64,000 nt of DNA from Corbicula japonica (lineage: Eukaryota > Mollusca > Bivalvia > Venerida > Cyrenidae): assembly GCA_038501625.1 (NCBI GenBank), contig JAZAYU010000876.1, positions 62,001 through 126,000 of the forward strand. The letters run 5' to 3'. A model generated the notes under the pieces. That model saw nothing but the letters and a program-made list of their open reading frames with translations. It ran no database searches and was not told the DNA's origin. The position numbers and the translations under genes were made by a program. Positions 48,301 through 58,885 of the stretch are shown here, in pieces. Every line of letters begins with the position of its first letter. Within the stretch, counting starts at the first letter, position 1.

Positions 48301-50452
48301 AACAAGGACATGAAAAGCCAGCGTACAAATATATGAGATTATATTCAGTTGTGCTCAATAATATGTAACGCGACATGACAAAATAACATCCGAGCAGACT
48401 GATCGAGGTAAACTGTTTGGCATTCAATTACATACATTCATCACGCATACAGAAAATGTATATAAAGAGACCACAATTGGAACAGCGCCGTTATTTCGTT
48501 TTTGCCATGGCTATTTATTCGTTTAGTTGCTTTTTTGCATGAAAAAAATATCAGGAATTTTATTTGCTTTTGATTGACACCGTTATTTGTATTCATAAAT
48601 ACGTATCGTTGCATGAAACATGAATTTAGAGCTGTTATTTCTTATTCTTACAAGAACTACAAGAACCGACTAATTCAGAGGGTAAAAGCACGTACGAAGC
48701 CTTTCAGAGGAATGGAGGTATATCTTTAAATCTGCATCTTACATATTTTAATCAAGATTTATAATATTCTTAAATGTTGACCACCAAATAATTAAAGGAT
48801 TCTTGTTCTTGTTGTTGTTAATGTTGTTAAAACCCTTTTTGCATTTATTCGTGATTAACTTGCTTGTTCGCTTTTCAAGAGCTTGCAACGATGTGAATGA
48901 TTTCAATGAACGTAATCTTTGCATTACAGAAAAACTATTAAAACGAGGTTTTTCGGTATCACAAATTAAGGAAAACCTTTTGCAAGTTTTATCGCCGATA
49001 CCCAGATCTAATTCATAAATATAGGTGCAGTTTAAAATCACTATTGCAACAAGGTATTTCACAGCCAGTTTTTAGGGAGATTTAATTTATAAACTTAAGA
49101 AGATAAAAGGCAATGTTAATTTCTCCCGGTTATTCGTAAAAATCATCTGAAAATTTAAAAAGAAAGGTTACCAACATGATATTTTACAGCGCTCTGCAGG
49201 CCTGGTGAATAACCCACTTACATCTGATCATTATGCTTACCTTTTTGGTTGCCAACGGTGGCAGGGGTTTATGAGTTTATGAAGGTTTATGGGGAAATCT
49301 TTTCTTAAAAGAACATAGAAGCTCGATTTGTTTCTTTTATCCCTGTCACCGTGTTTTTGCTGATTTTATTCCAGGTGCTCTGGTCTCGGTAAGATCATTG
49401 AGTACCTGCCCATTGGCTTTGCAATGCTACTAGCTTGTTATGTTTTATATGTTTGTATGCTTTTGCATGCAACATTGTTGAGCCGTTGGGAGGGTTGGAG
49501 TTATTTCACCAAGACAATTTGAACTTGTTTTGTGATACGAGAACCTGTTGGGGCAAGTTTGAGGTTGGTGCACCCTTGAACCTGGTTTAAACCCCCAGTG
49601 GCAATTTGTTTTGCCACTGACTGTTCCAAGGCGGTATCCCCAAAGGTTCTCTTTTTCATTAGTTGTTTGTGGCGTCCTATTTGAATTGACATACTTATAA
49701 CAAACCTGCTCTCACTCTCTTCTTCTCTTCTTTTTCGCTGCGTGGGGAGGCTGTGTTTTGTAAGTGTGGCGATTCCTGATATGCATATATTACTTTTTGC
49801 CACATAACTCCAAGCACGCTTCCGACCTAGCTAGAAACGAAATATCTTAAAATATTTCACTAATAGTATTGCATTTCATTAGAGGTAGGTAAACCCCACA
49901 ACCTGGTTTAATCCCCAGCAAATATTGTTTTGCCACTGACCATTCCAAGGCGGTAGCACCAATTGATCTTTTTTGTTAATTGTTTGTGATGCCTTATTTA
50001 AAATTGATTTTTTGTTATAAACTCATGTTCTCTTTTCCTTTCATCTTTTTGGCTACGTGGAGAGGCTTTGTTTTCTGAGTGTCGATTCCTAATATGCACA
50101 TTTCATTTATTTTTTATTTCAGCTATTGAGGAAGAATATCAACAAATTCAACCGGAAGACGATGGTAAATATTTTAATTTTTGTTTCAAGTGGTAAAAAT
50201 TGTTTAAATTTACTATCTTTTACAAACGGTTTAAAGGTTATTCAGCAGTTTTGGTCTTCACACAATGCAATGTACGCAGTTTGAAATAAAACTCGCTTTC
50301 TGCTCGTCTAAGTCAAAGCGTGCTCAGAAATTAGTATTATACCAACGATTTATGTTCATCATAATAACTTTACAGTAAAATGTTTTGTTTTCTTTTCAGA
50401 TAATTGTCTGTACAAGAATGTTGAGCCAAACCAGCAGTCAGTCCGTAGTTAA
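39369..50452 (+). CDS. Five-Ig-domain type I transmembrane receptor with tyrosine motifs (11 exons)
   Basis: Exons 39369-39408, 41736-42077, 42591-42917, 43296-43583, 44181-44471, 45175-45480, 45826-45940, 47033-47166, 48655-48717, 50123-50164 and 50400-50452 join by GT-AG into one 666-residue frame. Exon 1 is a signal peptide (MDKFTFSILVILTG). Exons 2-6 each encode one Ig-like domain flanked by phase-1 introns. The first four have the Cys-Trp-Cys pattern (LTCSG/WTCEQ, FSCLT/IYCSA, LLCTV/CTCTS, FTCLI/YNCVS). The fifth keeps W and DYGTY but lacks the cysteines. Domain 1 has about six N-glycosylation sequons. Exon 7 encodes a transmembrane helix (IAIGSVVGILVFIGIVCAII) and a basic stop. The tail has YEAF, YQQI and YKNV, all YxxPhi, and YKN fits a Grb2 SH2 site. 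The role is probably cell-surface recognition or adhesion with tyrosine signalling; the ligand is unknown. Confidence 0.85.
40120..40330. repeat. Transposon-end-like repeat in intron 1
   Basis: 'cagtgtaacccgtctattaa' is followed by 'ggccacctctgggaatg' and repeated 'tggtcttaat' words. It resembles ends of animal DNA transposons that start cagtg.aacc..tctatta; this is from memory and weak. No partner end was found. Confidence 0.35.
40500..41256. mobile_element. ~757-bp element with ~100-bp inverted ends, in intron 1
   Basis: 40500-40605 and 41151-41256 are inverted copies at roughly 80 percent ('cgttgctcctttcgtcattg' inward on both sides, then tatgtc.tagayaaaaa, then 'tgcagttc.at', then 'cacaaatc.atg'). 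Inside is a short internal duplication ('tatctaaggt.cttt.aaa'). The 105-codon frame at 40745 covers that duplication and shows no domain. This is a non-autonomous foldback or MITE-like element. Confidence 0.75.
43567..43620 (+). repeat. 30-bp tandem duplication of a splice donor
   Basis: The exon 4 end 'cagcattgacattatat|gta' is repeated 30 bp later with donor gtaggt in place of gtaagt. The interval is open and a multiple of three, so use of the second donor would add ten residues after domain 3 without changing frame. Confidence 0.7.
44598..45050. repeat. Dispersed repeat copy in intron 5
   Basis: This resembles 49249-49790 and 54157-54322: 'aatttatgaagatttctagg', 'gtagtctcagtaaagccatc' (compare 'ctggtctcggtaagatcatt'), then 'cttttgca.gaacactgt.ga' and 'ttttcgctgcctggagaggc'. 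It is a diverged copy of one family. Confidence 0.6.
45940..48654. other. Introns 7 and 8 of the Ig receptor gene
   Basis: Apart from exon 8 (47033-47166) I see no coding or repeat feature in these two introns. The short frames are AT-driven. Confidence 0.4.
49249..49790. repeat. Dispersed repeat copy in intron 9 (longest copy)
   Basis: It contains 'ggtggcaggggtttatgagt', 'ctggtctcggtaagatcatt', 'gttgagccgttgggagggtt', 'ttgccactgactgttccaag' and 'ggggaggctgtgttttgtaa' in order. Parts recur at 38876, 44598, 49880 and 54157. No coding capacity was recognised. Confidence 0.65.
49880..50100. repeat. Second, partial copy of the dispersed repeat
   Basis: It repeats the 3' half of the copy at 49249-49790 ('ttgccactgaccattccaag', 'ttaattgtttgtgatgcctt', 'ctacgtggagaggctttgtt'). 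It lies just upstream of exon 10 of the Ig gene. Confidence 0.6.
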
Positions 50453-51677
50453 TTTGAAAGAAGTGCAAACTGCCTATAATTCAGTTGTTCTTGTTTTAAT
50501 TTTGTGGCATTGAAATTAAACCAGTATGTAAATGTGTAGAAATAAGTGTGCAAAGAAAGCTGTCATTTGAACGTTTAAAGTAACAGCACCGATTTATAAA
50601 TAATATATTATATTATTGCTAAAAAGTTACTATTGTTATTTTCTTGCATTTAAATTAAAGTTTTAATTGGCAAATATATTATTATTCTGAGATGACGTGA
50701 AGCGTGAAAAGAAGCTAAATTTGAAACGTTTGAACAAACATAACCAATATTTTAAATATATAAGGTTGACAACAGGTCATTGAATGATCTGATATATTAT
50801 TTTAGCATTCTACGTAAGGTCCATTTTACCTGACGAAGGCTAAATCCATGATTTTGATATTTTGACAAGAAAATTAATATCTCTCTAACGGATGCAAGAT
50901 TAAACATTACATGCCTAAGATGCTTCCGAGAACAAATTATTTATAAGTATGCAAATGCGAAATCATAGTAAAGGGAATATCAACTAGGGGAGACAAAACA
51001 GAAACAAATTTGTAGTGCAAAAATAACAGAAAGTGCAAACAACGTTATCGTTTTGATAGTATAGTTAGGATATGTAACTCCTTCCCTAAATTATTTCCGG
51101 AATACATAGTTGTGTGCATTGATTTTTTCAACATTATCAACGAATGCGAACTATTGAAGAAATGGATAAATAAATATTTATTCCTTAGATCATTCGTGTA
51201 ACAAAACATAAGTAGAAAAACAAGCATTTGCTTCAGTAATAGTTTTACACAATTAAATTCGTCGTTGTCAATAATTATATATTATCTGTGAAGAAACGAC
51301 TTTAATATAAGTTCTTGGTTGATCAACACTAAGTATTTTGGTGTTCATTTATTCTTGGAAAATAGGTAAATTGTACAATGTAGCCGGTATTCTGAACTTA
51401 CTTTCTAAATCTTATATACATACATTTCAATTAACTACACATGTGCCCATTTGATTTGGTTCGATTTTGTTGATTCTTATGGTGTTATGTTTTGAGTGTC
51501 AAACCATGATGTATTGGTGGCAGTATATAGGTATACTTGAACTTTCCTTTGATTTAGGGATTCTGATGTTAGTTAAGTGTCTGTCTCTTGCATTGTTGGC
51601 TAGGCGCTGCCGCCGTATGTTTTAAAATTATGGCTTTGGGGTTATATATACATCTTATATATATATCCGTCTGTGCC
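50453..51677. other. 3' flank of the Ig receptor gene
   Basis: No gene is seen. ATTAAA occurs near 50513 and 50653 and could be the polyadenylation signal of the gene that ends at 50452. The remainder is AT-rich and featureless to the eye. Confidence 0.35.
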
Positions 51678-51815
51678 TAAGGTTATAAAACTGATCATGG
51701 AAACCAGTCTCAAATCTCAAGCATCTGATTGGCTGAAATGGTGACCAGTCGCCATTTCAGCCAATCAGATGCTTGAGATTTGAGACTGGTTTCTAATCTC
51801 AATTTTATAACCTTG
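51678..51815. mobile_element. Long near-perfect hairpin (MITE)
   Basis: 51678-51741 and 51752-51815 are inverted copies. The inner ~41 bp are perfect ('aaaccagtctcaaatctcaa' through 'gctgaaatgg'), the next ~10 bp differ, and the outer 'caaggttataaaa' pairs again. The loop is about 10 bases. Each arm includes the CCAAT-type word attgg/ccaat. Confidence 0.85.
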
Positions 51816-51890
51816 GCAACTACTTCTACACATACCCATCTTGCACTATTATTATAAGCTGCATTTAAACCAGATAACGTGTTTTTTCTC

Positions 51891-52586
51891 TCAAGTTACT
51901 GTAAATCTATTCGGAGGGATGCAGATATTACGGTGAATACTTCGCCAATCTTTTCTCTGGCAAGTTTTACCACAGTATTTTGCAACCTTGCACTTGCTAC
52001 AACTCTTCAAATCTTTTGTGACCGGTCCGCACACCCAGCAACCGTTAACTACCGGAAGGCAAATATCGATTTTATGATATCTTTGTACATAAATAACTAA
52101 TGTGTTATAATAATATTTGATGTGTGTTTGGTTCTGGGACATCAAAATAGCCTTGTCTTGGTTGGTCAAAGCCCAGTTTGTTGCCTCAATATCATGTGGC
52201 TCGTTTTCGCCATCATCCAGAAACAAAGTCTGATCGTTACGATCAAGTCTTGCAATGTATTTATTTAACATTTTGCCTTTGACTATTTGTTCTATCTCCA
52301 TTTCACCTACATTGAAAGAGTTATCCACAATATGTCCGTCGATTTCAAGCCATACGTGGGGCGTCTTGTAGGAGTTAAATTCAGCACAGCCGTAAACAAC
52401 CTCGGCATCAATACCCAAGGCAGTAAGACATTTTCGCAGTATAATGCTTATAAAACAACAGGAGCGCGTCATCCTCATTGCACGCTGAATTTCCAAAGAT
52501 TTTTGCAAGAGTGCATTCACTACTTGAAAGTTTCGGTGATCTTGTGGCAAACCAAACGGGAAACGTGAAAATTCTGCTACATCCAT
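51891..52586 (-). CDS. MYND zinc-finger protein with transglutaminase-like N-terminus
   Basis: This is a single uninterrupted 231-residue frame from an ATG at 52586. The C-terminus is a MYND finger with all ligands visible: C183, C186, C196, C199, C205, C209, H218 and C222 (CWVC...CSKC...YCGKTC...HRNIC). Such fingers usually mediate protein-protein contact. The N-terminal part has a SCC segment near 42-44, TPHVWLEIDG (H77) and HIVDNSF (D88). This is the Cys-His-Asp order of the transglutaminase-like/arylamine-acetyltransferase fold, so a peptidase-like or amide-transfer domain is possible; catalysis is inference. I see no signal peptide and no intron. The gene is convergent with the Ig receptor gene, with a hairpin MITE between their ends. 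Confidence 0.8.
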   Translation of the reverse strand: MDVAEFSRFPFGLPQDHRNFQVVNALLQKSLEIQRAMRMTRSCCFISIILRKCLTALGIDAEVVYGCAEFNSYKTPHVWLEIDGHIVDNSFNVGEMEIEQIVKGKMLNKYIARLDRNDQTLFLDDGENEPHDIEATNWALTNQDKAILMSQNQTHIKYYYNTLVIYVQRYHKIDICLPVVNGCWVCGPVTKDLKSCSKCKVAKYCGKTCQRKDWRSIHRNICIPPNRFTVT

Positions 52587-53307
52587 CTCTAGCTCTTTGT
52601 GTTTAAAATGAATCTGAAATTATAAAAAAAGTGAACGATCTGTGCATGTATATCGTAAAACGTAAAAATCTGAACTAACTGAAATATAATTGAGGTCATT
52701 ATATGTTATTTATAAGTTCTATGTATTAATTTTCAGTTGCCATTTATATTTTACTTTTAAATTAATGGTTCGCTTTGTAAACTATGGCAAACAATCAAAC
52801 TGTTCTATCAAAACATTACTAATTGGCACAAGTGACAAATTCAAATTGGGTCCCTTCTTTAACATTTTGAATGCATTTAATTTTTATTTAAAATATTCGA
52901 GTAGTAGATTTAGTATTCGATACTCGGACGATCGATCGAGTACTCGGTAACTTAAGTACTCGTTACCATCCCTAATAACTTATAAAAGGTTGTTTCAAGA
53001 ACCACTAACCATGGTGTTTTATACATTATAATTTAAATTCATCTTTATATACTTAAAAGCTGAACGTAAACGAATGTGAAAAGGTTGTCAGCAAAAAAGA
53101 GAAATCATTGTTTGATTGACATGCTCGCTCAAAGGAAGAGGTAATATCATTTGAAATTCACAGAAGCGGTATTTGTGCAGTGTGGCGACCGTAAAATGTC
53201 TCCTCGTACATATAGTCAGTACTTTTATCAGTAAAATAACCCGTTACCGATGTCAAGAATTAATGGTAACGTTTAGCAGGGCTATCCGATCAAACCTTTT
53301 CGAGGTT
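52587..53307. other. Upstream of the MYND gene; 'actcg' repeat patch
   Basis: There is no further gene. 52898-52968 contains repeated actcg/gatac words ('tcgagtactcggtaacttaa'), a simple repeat-like patch. The promoter of the minus-strand gene must lie here, but I cannot place it. Confidence 0.3.
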
Positions 53308-53400
53308 GTCCAGGCTAGCTCAATTGGTTGCGTTGTCGGAATTTCATGGCTAGGCGCTGACGCCGTAACGCCGCGGGTTCGCTCCCAGGTAGAGTCAATA
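53308..53400 (+). repeat. tRNA-derived SINE
   Basis: An A box (TAGCTCAATTGG, 53316-53327) and a B box (GGGTTCGCTCCC, 53375-53386) are spaced as in tRNAs. The rest of the clover leaf does not fold cleanly, so this is a SINE head rather than a working tRNA gene. Confidence 0.65.
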
Positions 53401-54156
53401 TCATTTTTTATAAATGCAATTTACATGTTCAAATGATGATGATGCTGATGTACGATACACCATCTTCGAACGTGCATTCCCACCCACATACCCCTACTAG
53501 TCTTCCATACAAGACAAATCAATGAAAGATTAACAAACTGTATTAACATCATTTAATATCATTCTATTAGTAAATGAACAAAGAATACAATTAAAATACA
53601 ACTTTGTCTAATTTACCAGCAGAAAATTTGTCACAGAATAATATAAAACTCGTGCTTCTTTTATTTTCCAATTACGCTTGTACTTAAAGACGATTTGTCA
53701 TTTTCGCGCTGGATAGTTTAAGAACAAGATCATTGTTATCTCTGTACAGTATTGATCACGACCGATATATGTCATATTTATCTTAAAACTTATCAGCCAA
53801 TTACTACACTGTAGATAAAAGGGATTAGTAGTGAGACATGTTTAAGTGGTTAAGTGGTCAAATATTTAAATAGTACAGCTAAGGCAAAATGCGGCGATTT
53901 AATATTATATCAAATATGCTTTCTTGTCCTAGAATTTAACTCGCAGGGAACAGTTTAAACATGCTTATTATCAAGTCTGTCCGGCTTGCGCTATAACCCC
54001 AATTTAAATGTAAGCTTACATGCCACCTGTTTAAAATGTATAGATAACCCAAAAGCCAAAGAGATCAAGCGGCAACGCCTAGCCAACCAGGCTAGAGACA
54101 GACACAATGCATACCAACCGTATCCCCCCAAAAGAATAGTTCTAGTATGGCTTTTG
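53401..54156. other. Non-coding stretch
   Basis: It starts with a short gat/atg microsatellite-like run (53435-53450). Nothing else is recognised. Confidence 0.3.
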
Positions 54157-54322
54157 GTTGCACGACGGTGGCAGGGGTTTAAGAGTTTATGAAGGTTTAT
54201 GGGGAAATCTTTTCTTAAAAGAACCTAGAAGCTTGATTCGTTTCTTGTACATGTATCCCTGTCATCTTGTTCTAACTGATTTTACTCCAGGAGCTCTGGT
54301 CTCGGTAAGATCATTGAGTATT
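54157..54322. repeat. Dispersed repeat copy (5' part)
   Basis: It matches 49255-49420 closely ('ggtggcaggggtttaagagt', 'gaaggtttatggggaaatct', 'ctggtctcggtaagatcatt'). Confidence 0.65.
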
Positions 54323-55990
54323 TTTTGTAAAAACAAAATCAATAACAATAAGTTGTTTCCAGCACCTCTAAATATGCAGATTTACATATCATTTAGATCT
54401 AAATTATTTTTAAATTATGCAAGCTGAACATAAACGAGTCTGAATTGGTTGTCAACGTTCCATCAGTTTTAAAACGTAATTGCACTGTAACATGTCTAAA
54501 ATATTATAATTTACCACCACATTTGCACCTTGGTAAAACTGGGAGTTACAAATAATGGTGTAGGGTACACCATTTTTAAACCTGCCTCGCTAAGATTCCT
54601 CAAGACAAACTTTGTTAGATATTACAACTGTATTAAGTTAGTTTTAAAAACGTAAAATCGTAACTTTTAATAAATCCTAGTTTGAACAGCAGAAAAGTTC
54701 GTCACGGAATATTAAATTAATATTAAAGTCGTACCTGTGTTATTCCATTTGCACTTGGAGATGTTGTGTCAGTTTTCCGATTTGGCATAGATATATGATT
54801 ACGAAGTAAAGCAGTTATTTTTAGAAACAGCCCAGAAAAGGAAAACAGCGTGAGATATTGTTCTATCATAAATCCTATTTTATCTCTAAGTGAATTGTTT
54901 GTGTAACCACTGCTTGCAGTTGGTTACAGTGTTACAGACCGAATTTCTGAGCCTGGCAACTTCGCTAGGATTAATTGATTTACCGCCAGGAAACCCCTCA
55001 TCCACCAAGTAAGTAGTTCCTTAGTCTATCGAGGAACCGTCTTTACTGGTTGCAATGTAATGATATAAAATAAAGATATTAGGTTCACAAAACATATTGT
55101 ATGTGATACTGAATAAATACTTCCACAGCATGGCAAAAATTATTATTTGTTTTTATAATGCAAATAACGCGGAGAAATACAAGATTTCGTTTTTTTCCAA
55201 TCTAAAAATAATCCTATAGTTTACGTCATTGCAGGTTTCAGAGTTTCCGGGCTGGCCTAATCACAACTTCGTGTGGTAAAATAGTCCCAAAAATTGTTAA
55301 TTTTATTATTATTTTAATCTTATCACATGCTTTAAAAACTCTTTGTTATAATTATGCTTATATCTGTTAATAATATAACAAAGTATAAATCAGTATTATC
55401 TTACATGAAATAAATCGACTGGAAGCGGATGAATTCTAATAACATAAGGTTTGAGCGCGTCAGTGACCTGATTATTTTCAAGCTTCGCAGATCAGAGGGT
55501 AAATCCAAAGAAACCCTCTTGTACAAGTCCTTTTATTAAACGGTATGTATGTATTATGTTAGTGTAAATATAACTTTAGCCTGTTAATAAGTAATTTTGT
55601 GTATTTGACTCTGCTTATTTGTGTGTTTGTGTGAAATGTTTTTGGAAAGATAGATGTATGTCTTGTTGATTGTGACAACTGCAGCTAGATTACAGTAAGT
55701 TTGTTTAAAAAAAACCTTGCTAATCGTTGATTGTGATGTGTATCAGTCTAGCATGTAGCGTGTAGATGGTGTGTGTTTACTATTCGTGCCTGTCGTTCTT
55801 AAAATGTGTTGTTTACATGGTTCTAACCTTTGCTGTTGACCTCATTTTGTTTCGCTTCCATTTGTAGGCCTAATTGAGATAAATTAATATATCCTACTGG
55901 TGTTATTCTGTTCGTATTTATTATTAGATATAGCTCTATGTAAAGTAATTTTGTGTATTTGACTGTGCTTATTTGTGTGTTTGTGTGAAA
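54323..55990. other. Non-coding stretch with one spaced direct repeat
   Basis: I see no gene. About 47 bp starting 'gtaattttgtgtatttgact' occur at 55591-55637 and again at 55945-55991, the second copy leading into the 82-bp tandem repeat. Confidence 0.45.
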
Positions 55991-56325
55991 CATGGTATGA
56001 AACTCATGGAATGAACTTGGAACACTTATCAGCTACTTATTGATTTCATGGTATCATTCTTGGAAAAAGACATGGTATGAAGCTCATGGAATGAACTTGG
56101 CACACTAATCAGCTACTTATTGATTTCATGGTATCATTCTTGGAAAAAAAAACATGGTATGAAACTCACGGAATGAACTTGGAACACTTATCAGATACTC
56201 ACTGATTTCATTGTATGAGAATCTTTGAAAAGAAACAACATTTATTAATCATTTTACTTGATACTTCATATTCACGAAGTACACTTGAAACATTAATCAG
56301 CTACTAATAAATTCATGGTATAAAT
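55991..56325. repeat. 80-82-bp tandem repeat, three copies plus a worn fourth
   Basis: Copies start at 'catggtatgaaactcatgga' at 55991, 56071 and 56153, each with 'cttatcagctacttattgat' and then 'catggtatcattcttgga'. 56263-56325 is a degenerate fourth. It could belong to the 5' non-coding part of the downstream rolling-circle element. 56326-57709 shows nothing further. Confidence 0.8.
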
Positions 56326-57709
56326 AGTACCAACTTGTTTACAAATGTAATCATAACATATGGAATGACAATGAATACACTGAGTACTGTAACCACACTA
56401 AGTGTAAGTTCATATTAAAAATATAAAAATTTTCAATATCTAACATATTGCTATGTGGCAGATGTAATAACTGGTTGTTTTTGTACTTCGTGATTTCATT
56501 TTGTCATACTTGGTTCCTTCCTGACTTGACTACTCTGGTGATTCTGGCCATGTTAACTGTATAAAGTCGAAGCCTTTACTGGATTGAAAAAAGTCCATCA
56601 AGAAATACTAGGCTGGCTGTAGTGTAAACCTTATTGCTCGGGACGTAAATGTATGACACATACATTTGAGACAATTTCAGCTACATTTATTTAGTCTGTT
56701 CAAATTGGCAATAATTTTCTAGTTCCATTTGGCTCAACTATGTAGTAAATGACATCAATTTAAACATAATTGCAAAATCAAGGACTGATTTAAGGTACAT
56801 GTTTTGTATAAAAGCAAATAAAATTCATATAGATCTATATTCTAATAGCACAGACTTGAACAAAAATCATTTACTTCAGCAGTTTCAGAATATTAAGGTT
56901 TTCGCAGATTCGGGCTAGAATATAACCATTTTTTCGCAACTTCTAAGACTGCAACTCAAAATTTCTAGAAGTTATTAATTTTTAATTTAAAGTATTGAAT
57001 TATGTAACATGCATATGCAGGGACTGCTTAATTAGGTTACAGTGTAATGCAAAATAAAATTAGAAAAGTATTGAAAGTTGGTGTACAGTGTGTTATAGTA
57101 AAACCCTCAAATAAACAAGAAAAAACATTTTCATTGTAAATAATTTGGTAGTCACTTGTGCACTTTAATATGGAAAAATATTACATTACTTCATTACTTA
57201 ACACAACCTTCCAACAGAGTTCAGCCTATTAATTTTGCACTTAATCTGCGTTTTACACACAACAATTGTTTACAAACGGTATTTAATGGATGTCAGCATT
57301 TTCTGTGCAACTAACCCAAGTACTATAATAGTAATACTGTGTTCAATAAAGTTCATGTTTTGTTGGTTTGATTTATTGTGAGGACATTATTGGCAAAACT
57401 TGCTCACATTTAGCTAGTAAGCAGGGTTAAATTTAAGCCCTTAGATTGTAACTGTTGCCATGGTTTAATTAGGACTTTAAAAATTAATATTTTGTAAAGA
57501 TACTGGCAGTTATTTCAGTAGCATTAGTACTTCAAGTCACCTCTTTACTACTAAACTACCTTTGATAAAGTGCTCATGGTAACAGGTGAAATACAAAGAT
57601 GACTTGTAATTAAACAGTTATTTGAACTTGTTAAGCTTTGAATTTTACTCTTGCCTAAATGGAGGCAAAGTGAAGTTGTTTTTCATTGATCGACTTTTAC
57701 AGAGATTGA

Positions 57710-58885
57710 ATGATTTCAAATTTAAAAAGAAAAATGTCTTCTTCGGAATTTCAATTAATTTCTTCTGCCAATTATCACCAGGCAGCTGAGTGTTTGCCAG
57801 CTTCAGCCCGAGGTAGGCAATGCGTCCCCTGCAGTCTCCTTTTCCTGATAACTACACAATACCAAACACAACCTAGGCATATACAGCCGAATGATATTAG
57901 TAGTATTCTTCATGCACGAAGCCACCTTTATTGTGCAATGAGCTGTTTGGACACAAATATGTCCAGTTTTGTTCATCCTGAAAGCTTGCCAGATTGTATT
58001 CAGTATAAGAATCGCAAAATTAGTGTGAATCACAATGGTGTGGTTTCTGGGCTGGTTGTCTGTGAAGCTAATGAAAATGTACAATCATTGCAAACAGCAC
58101 TGCATGTCTGTTGTGTTGGTAAGCAAAGGCTCATATTGGTTTTCGGTGGAGTTGCTGTAGGGTTTTTTTATGGTAGCTCGTTTTTTGTCTTTGACAGCCA
58201 TGCTAGAAATAGATTTGGATTAAGATGTCCGAATGGAACTGCAGTAGTTGGAATTGCAGAATCATTGACAGGGCTTTGTAACTATATTAGTTCATTAGTT
58301 CAGTCCATTGGCATGAACCCTTCTGTTCTTCAGTTTGATTTGCATTCGTTCTCATTCACAACTACACATAAAGCAATGCACAATGCAGAAAGGGTTGTTA
58401 AGCTTACTGACTTTGAGCCAGGTTTTCGTATAGAACCACTGAAAAGAAAGAGAAAATACGATGACTTACAACAACTGATTGCAGGTAAATCATTCTTAAG
58501 CTGTGTTGATGATAGAAACATACCACATGACGAAAATTGCATTATTGCTGATTTCCACAAATCAGTAGCCAGAGGCCCAGACTACGTTTGCTCATGCTGT
58601 TCCCAAACATACTTTAAACATTATGTGTGCAATATTAAAAACCTGTCTGACATAAATCAAAGTAGATACCTGAACGGTATGCTGAGTGTCGATGCTTGTG
58701 AATGGATTTGCCAGGGTTGTTTAAAGTCTATAAGGAAACAGAAAACACCCCAGTTTTGGATTCACAATGGGCTGAAATTCCCAGACAAACCTGTTGAATT
58801 AGAATTAACTAGTTTAGAAGAGAGGTTGGTGTCACCAAGACTGCCTTTCATGCAGTTAAGAGAAATGCCCAGAGGGGTCAGTTAA
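57710..58885 (+). pseudogene. Helentron N-terminal part: cysteine-protease-like and zinc-finger regions
   Basis: This is a 391-codon frame from an ATG. Near the start, HQ (23-24) and RGRQCVPCSL (C38), and later FVFDSHARNRFG (D162, H164), match the Cys/Asp-His pattern of the herpesvirus-tegument/OTU-like deubiquitinase domain often seen in such elements. A cysteine cluster follows (YVCSCC...C...WICQGC, about 302-345). Next comes the conserved LTSLEERLVSPRLPFMQLRE segment that precedes Rep. The frame ends at a TAA only because of a one-base shift in the G run at 58874-58877; the next frame continues the family sequence (INIKG-like). Confidence 0.7.
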
